Shown here: positions 12,629 to 14,853 of the stretch, in pieces
Position numbering within the stretch: the first letter of the stretch is position 1
Layout of the letters: each line of letters opens with the position of its first letter
Assembly: GCA_900541685.1 (NCBI GenBank)
Contig: UQKM01000035.1
Coordinates: forward strand, 1-14,853
Direction of reading: 5' to 3'
Length of the DNA: 14,853 nucleotides
Source of the DNA: an uncultured Collinsella sp.
Lineage (GTDB): Bacteria > Actinomycetota > Coriobacteriia > Coriobacteriales > Coriobacteriaceae
Program-made: the position numbers and the translations under genes
Notes under the pieces: generated by a model
Told to the model about the DNA's origin: nothing
Databases searched by the model: none
Seen by the model: only the letters and a program-made list of their open reading frames with translations

Positions 12629-14653
12629 ATGCGTCAATTTAAGACCGAGAGCAAAAAACTGCTCGACCTCATGATCAACTCCATTTACACCAATAAGGAA
12701 ATCTTCCTGCGCGAGCTTATCTCCAACGCGAGCGACGCCGTCGACAAGCTCAACTTTAAGAGCCTGCAGGATCCGAGCGTTAAGCTCGACCAGGGCGACC
12801 TGGCCATTCGCGTCTCCTTCGATAAGGATGCCCGCACCATCACGATTTCGGATAACGGCATCGGCATGACCGCTGAGGAGCTCGAGCGCAACCTGGGCAC
12901 CATCGCCCACTCCGGCTCCGAGGAGTTTAAGACCGAGAACGCCGAGCAGCAGGGCTCCGATGTCGACATCATCGGTCAGTTTGGCGTGGGCTTCTACTCG
13001 GCTTTTATGGTCGCCAGCCATGTGAAGGTCGTCAGCCGCGCCTATGGCGAGGATGTCGCCCATGTGTGGGAATCCGACGGTCTTGAGGGCTACACCATCG
13101 AGGACGGCGAGCGCGCCGAGCACGGTACCGATGTCATCCTGACGCTGCGCGAGAACGAGAAGCTCGATGCCGACGGCGAGGCCGAGACCTACGATCGCTT
13201 CCTGACCGAGTGGGGCCTCAAGAGCCTGATTCAGCAGTACAGCAACTATGTGCGCTACCCGATTCAGATGATGGTGAGCAAGAGCCGCCAGAAGCCCAAG
13301 CCCGAGGACGCTGGTGACGACTACAAGCCCGAGTACGAGGACTATCAGGAGCTCGAGACCATTAACTCCATGACGCCGATCTGGAAAAAGCGCAGCTCCG
13401 ACGTTGAGCAGAAGGATTACGACGAGTTCTACAAGTCCACGTTCCACGACTTTGACGATCCCGCGCGCACTATCAGCTTTCATGCCGAGGGCACGCTCGA
13501 GTACGATGCCCTGCTGTTTGTGCCGGGCCGCGCCCCGTTCGATCTGTACAGCAAGGACTACGAGAAGGGCCTGGCGCTCTACAGCTCCAACGTTCTGATT
13601 ATGGAGAAGTGCGACGACCTGCTGCCCGACTACTACAACTTTGTGCGCGGTGTCGTGGACTCTGCCGACGTGACGCTCAATATTTCGCGTGAGACGCTGC
13701 AACAGAACCGTCAGCTCAAGGCCATCGCCAAGCGTGTGGAAAAGAAGATAACCGCCGATCTTGAGGATATGCGCGACAACGACCGCGAGGCCTACGAGAA
13801 GTTCTTTGAGAACTTTGGCCGCGGCCTTAAGTACGGCATCTACTCGAGCTATGGCATGAAGGCCGATGAGCTCGCCGACCTGCTGCTGTTCTGGTCTGCC
13901 AAGGAGCAGAAGATGATTACCCTGGCCGAGTATGCCAAGGGTATGCCCGAGGACCAGAAGGCCATCTACTACGCCGCCGGCGATTCGCGTGAGCGCTTGG
14001 CCAAGATGCCCGTGGTAAAGGGCGTGCTCGACCGCGGCTATGACGTGCTGTTGCTGACGCAGGATGTGGATGAGTTCACGTTCCAGGCTATGAGTGAGTA
14101 CGTTGCCGCCGATATGCCTAAGATCTACGAGGACGACGCCGCCCGCGAGGCTGCCGAAAAGGCCGTGGCCGACGGTGCCGAGCCCGAGGTCGAGGATCGT
14201 CATCTGGAGCTCAAGAACGTTGCGACTGGCGATCTTGATCTGGCGACCGAGGACGAGAAGAAGGAGGCCGAGGACGCCACCAAGGAAAACGAGGACCTCT
14301 TTAGCGCTATGAAGGAGGCGCTCGGTGACAAGGTCGAGAAAGTTGCCGTCTCCGCGCGCCTGACCGATGCCCCCGCTTGCATCACCACCGAGGGCCCGCT
14401 TTCGCTCGAGATGGAGAAGGTGCTCCAGAAGGGACCCGAGGGTGCGCCCGACGGCATGCCCAAGAGCCAGCGCGTGCTCGAGCTCAACGCCAAGCACCCG
14501 GTCTTTGACAAGCTTGTCGCTGCCCAGAAGGCAGGTGACGCCGACAAGATCAAGCAGTACTCCGGCCTGCTCTACGATCAGGCCCTGCTGGTCGAGGGTA
14601 TCCTCCCCGAGGACCCCGTTGCCTTCGCGGCGGCTGTCTGTGAGCTTATGTAA
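12629..14653 (+). CDS. htpG: Molecular chaperone HtpG (Hsp90)
   Basis: Cytoplasmic Hsp90-family ATP-dependent chaperone of 674 residues. The N-terminal GHKL ATPase domain holds E29 in FLRELISNASDA, N33, D75 in SDNGIGM and the lid motif GQFGVGFYSAF (116-122 and beyond). The middle domain includes ISRETLQQNRQLKAIAKRV with the arginine that completes the active site, and the C-terminal dimerisation domain ends in LLVEGILPEDPVAFA. It starts after AAAGGA (12617-12622). It is about 50 residues longer than E. coli HtpG (624 residues); much of the difference seems to be charged insertions, one near residues 225-245 (KPKPEDAGDDYKPEYEDY) and one, very acidic, near residues 500-560. It is likely monocistronic. 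Confidence 0.98.
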   Translation: MRQFKTESKKLLDLMINSIYTNKEIFLRELISNASDAVDKLNFKSLQDPSVKLDQGDLAIRVSFDKDARTITISDNGIGMTAEELERNLGTIAHSGSEEFKTENAEQQGSDVDIIGQFGVGFYSAFMVASHVKVVSRAYGEDVAHVWESDGLEGYTIEDGERAEHGTDVILTLRENEKLDADGEAETYDRFLTEWGLKSLIQQYSNYVRYPIQMMVSKSRQKPKPEDAGDDYKPEYEDYQELETINSMTPIWKKRSSDVEQKDYDEFYKSTFHDFDDPARTISFHAEGTLEYDALLFVPGRAPFDLYSKDYEKGLALYSSNVLIMEKCDDLLPDYYNFVRGVVDSADVTLNISRETLQQNRQLKAIAKRVEKKITADLEDMRDNDREAYEKFFENFGRGLKYGIYSSYGMKADELADLLLFWSAKEQKMITLAEYAKGMPEDQKAIYYAAGDSRERLAKMPVVKGVLDRGYDVLLLTQDVDEFTFQAMSEYVAADMPKIYEDDAAREAAEKAVADGAEPEVEDRHLELKNVATGDLDLATEDEKKEAEDATKENEDLFSAMKEALGDKVEKVAVSARLTDAPACITTEGPLSLEMEKVLQKGPEGAPDGMPKSQRVLELNAKHPVFDKLVAAQKAGDADKIKQYSGLLYDQALLVEGILPEDPVAFAAAVCELM

Positions 14654-14659
14654 CTAGGT

Positions 14660-14689
14660 AGTTACGCGGTTTTACCAAACCGCGTAACT
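14660..14689 (+). terminator. Perfect 13-bp hairpin after htpG
   Basis: AGTTACGCGGTTT (14660-14672) and AAACCGCGTAACT (14677-14689) are perfect inverted repeats around TACC, beginning 6 bp after the htpG stop codon. There is no T run downstream, so it is not a classical intrinsic terminator; it may stabilise the mRNA 3' end or terminate by another route. Confidence 0.5.
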
Positions 14690-14701
14690 GCTCGACGCTG
14701 C

Positions 14702-14800
14702 AAGCCCGCCAGAGCGGCAATCTGCCTTTCAACTTCGGCGGCATGACCAGAAGGTCAATGCCGCCTCGTTTCAAGGCACCTTGCTCGCTCTGGCGGGCTT
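14702..14800. repeat. ~100-nt long hairpin element (repeat or structured RNA)
   Basis: The whole stretch folds on itself. AAGCCCGCCAGAGCG (14702-14716) pairs with 14786-14800 over 15 perfect base pairs. It continues GCAA/TTGC with a bulged T, TGCCTT (14723-14728)/AAGGCA (14773-14778), GGCGGCAT (14737-14744)/ATGCCGCC (14758-14765), and GACC/GGTC with a bulged A around an AGAA loop (14749-14752). That is 37 base pairs interrupted by small internal loops. No reading frame of note lies inside. It has only TTT after the last stem on the plus strand. The remaining 14801-14853 shows nothing I can annotate. Confidence 0.65.
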
Positions 14801-14853
14801 TCGCTCATATGACCCAATCCGCTGTCAAGAGCCACAATGGCCCCGCCGACCGC

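Noticed and set aside
12545..14497. 650-codon open frame antisense to htpG
   Set aside because: It lies almost wholly within htpG on the other strand, is a low-complexity Leu/Gly/Val-rich translation produced by complementing GC-rich codons, and htpG itself is unmistakable.
1..14853. Mobile elements, prophage or CRISPR arrays
   Set aside because: No transposase, integrase, phage or Cas protein is encoded and no regularly spaced repeats with unique spacers are present.

Overview
The window looks like chromosomal DNA of a high-GC member of the Coriobacteriia, most likely Collinsella or a close relative. This is inferred from the GC-rich codon use, the protein sequences and the gene set; no database search was possible. 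It is ordinary core-type chromosome: no transposase, integrase, phage gene, toxin-antitoxin pair or CRISPR array is visible.

Layout. (1) 1-172: terminator of an upstream gene, then a leader with a 19-bp palindrome. (2) 173-2614 (+): an 813-residue cytoplasmic protein of unknown function with TPR-like helices near its C-terminus. (3) 2664-2905: tRNA-Ser(GCU) with promoter and terminator, an inverted partial copy of the tRNA 3' end, and the terminator of the next gene. (4) 2930-4270 (-): secreted S11-family D-alanyl-D-alanine carboxypeptidase. (5) 4468-6427 (+): divergent VanR/VanS-like two-component system with no vancomycin-resistance enzymes. (6) 6531-9627 (+): pstB followed by a PhoP/PhoR-like two-component system. 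(7) 9823-11887 (+): a CpsC-CpsD-CpsB module (polysaccharide co-polymerase, tyrosine kinase, PHP-type phosphatase) without glycosyltransferases. (8) 11926-12426 (+): GNAT acetyltransferase interrupted by an in-frame TAG. (9) 12629-14653 (+): htpG, with a terminator-like hairpin in front of it. (10) 14654-14853: no gene, but a perfect 13-bp-stem hairpin and a ~100-nt long hairpin that looks like a repeat element or structured RNA.

Together the central 7.5 kb is a phospho-signalling cluster concerned with the cell envelope and phosphate: two His-Asp systems, the phosphate transporter ATPase that in other bacteria takes part in PhoR signalling, and a tyrosine kinase/phosphatase pair that in relatives controls surface polysaccharide export. 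The carboxypeptidase divergent from the VanRS-like pair is a natural candidate target. No wholly new multi-gene system is evident. The most unusual items are the long 3' hairpin, the inverted tRNA relic, the amber-interrupted acetyltransferase, the paired TATCGATA palindromes before pstB and the hairpin ahead of htpG.
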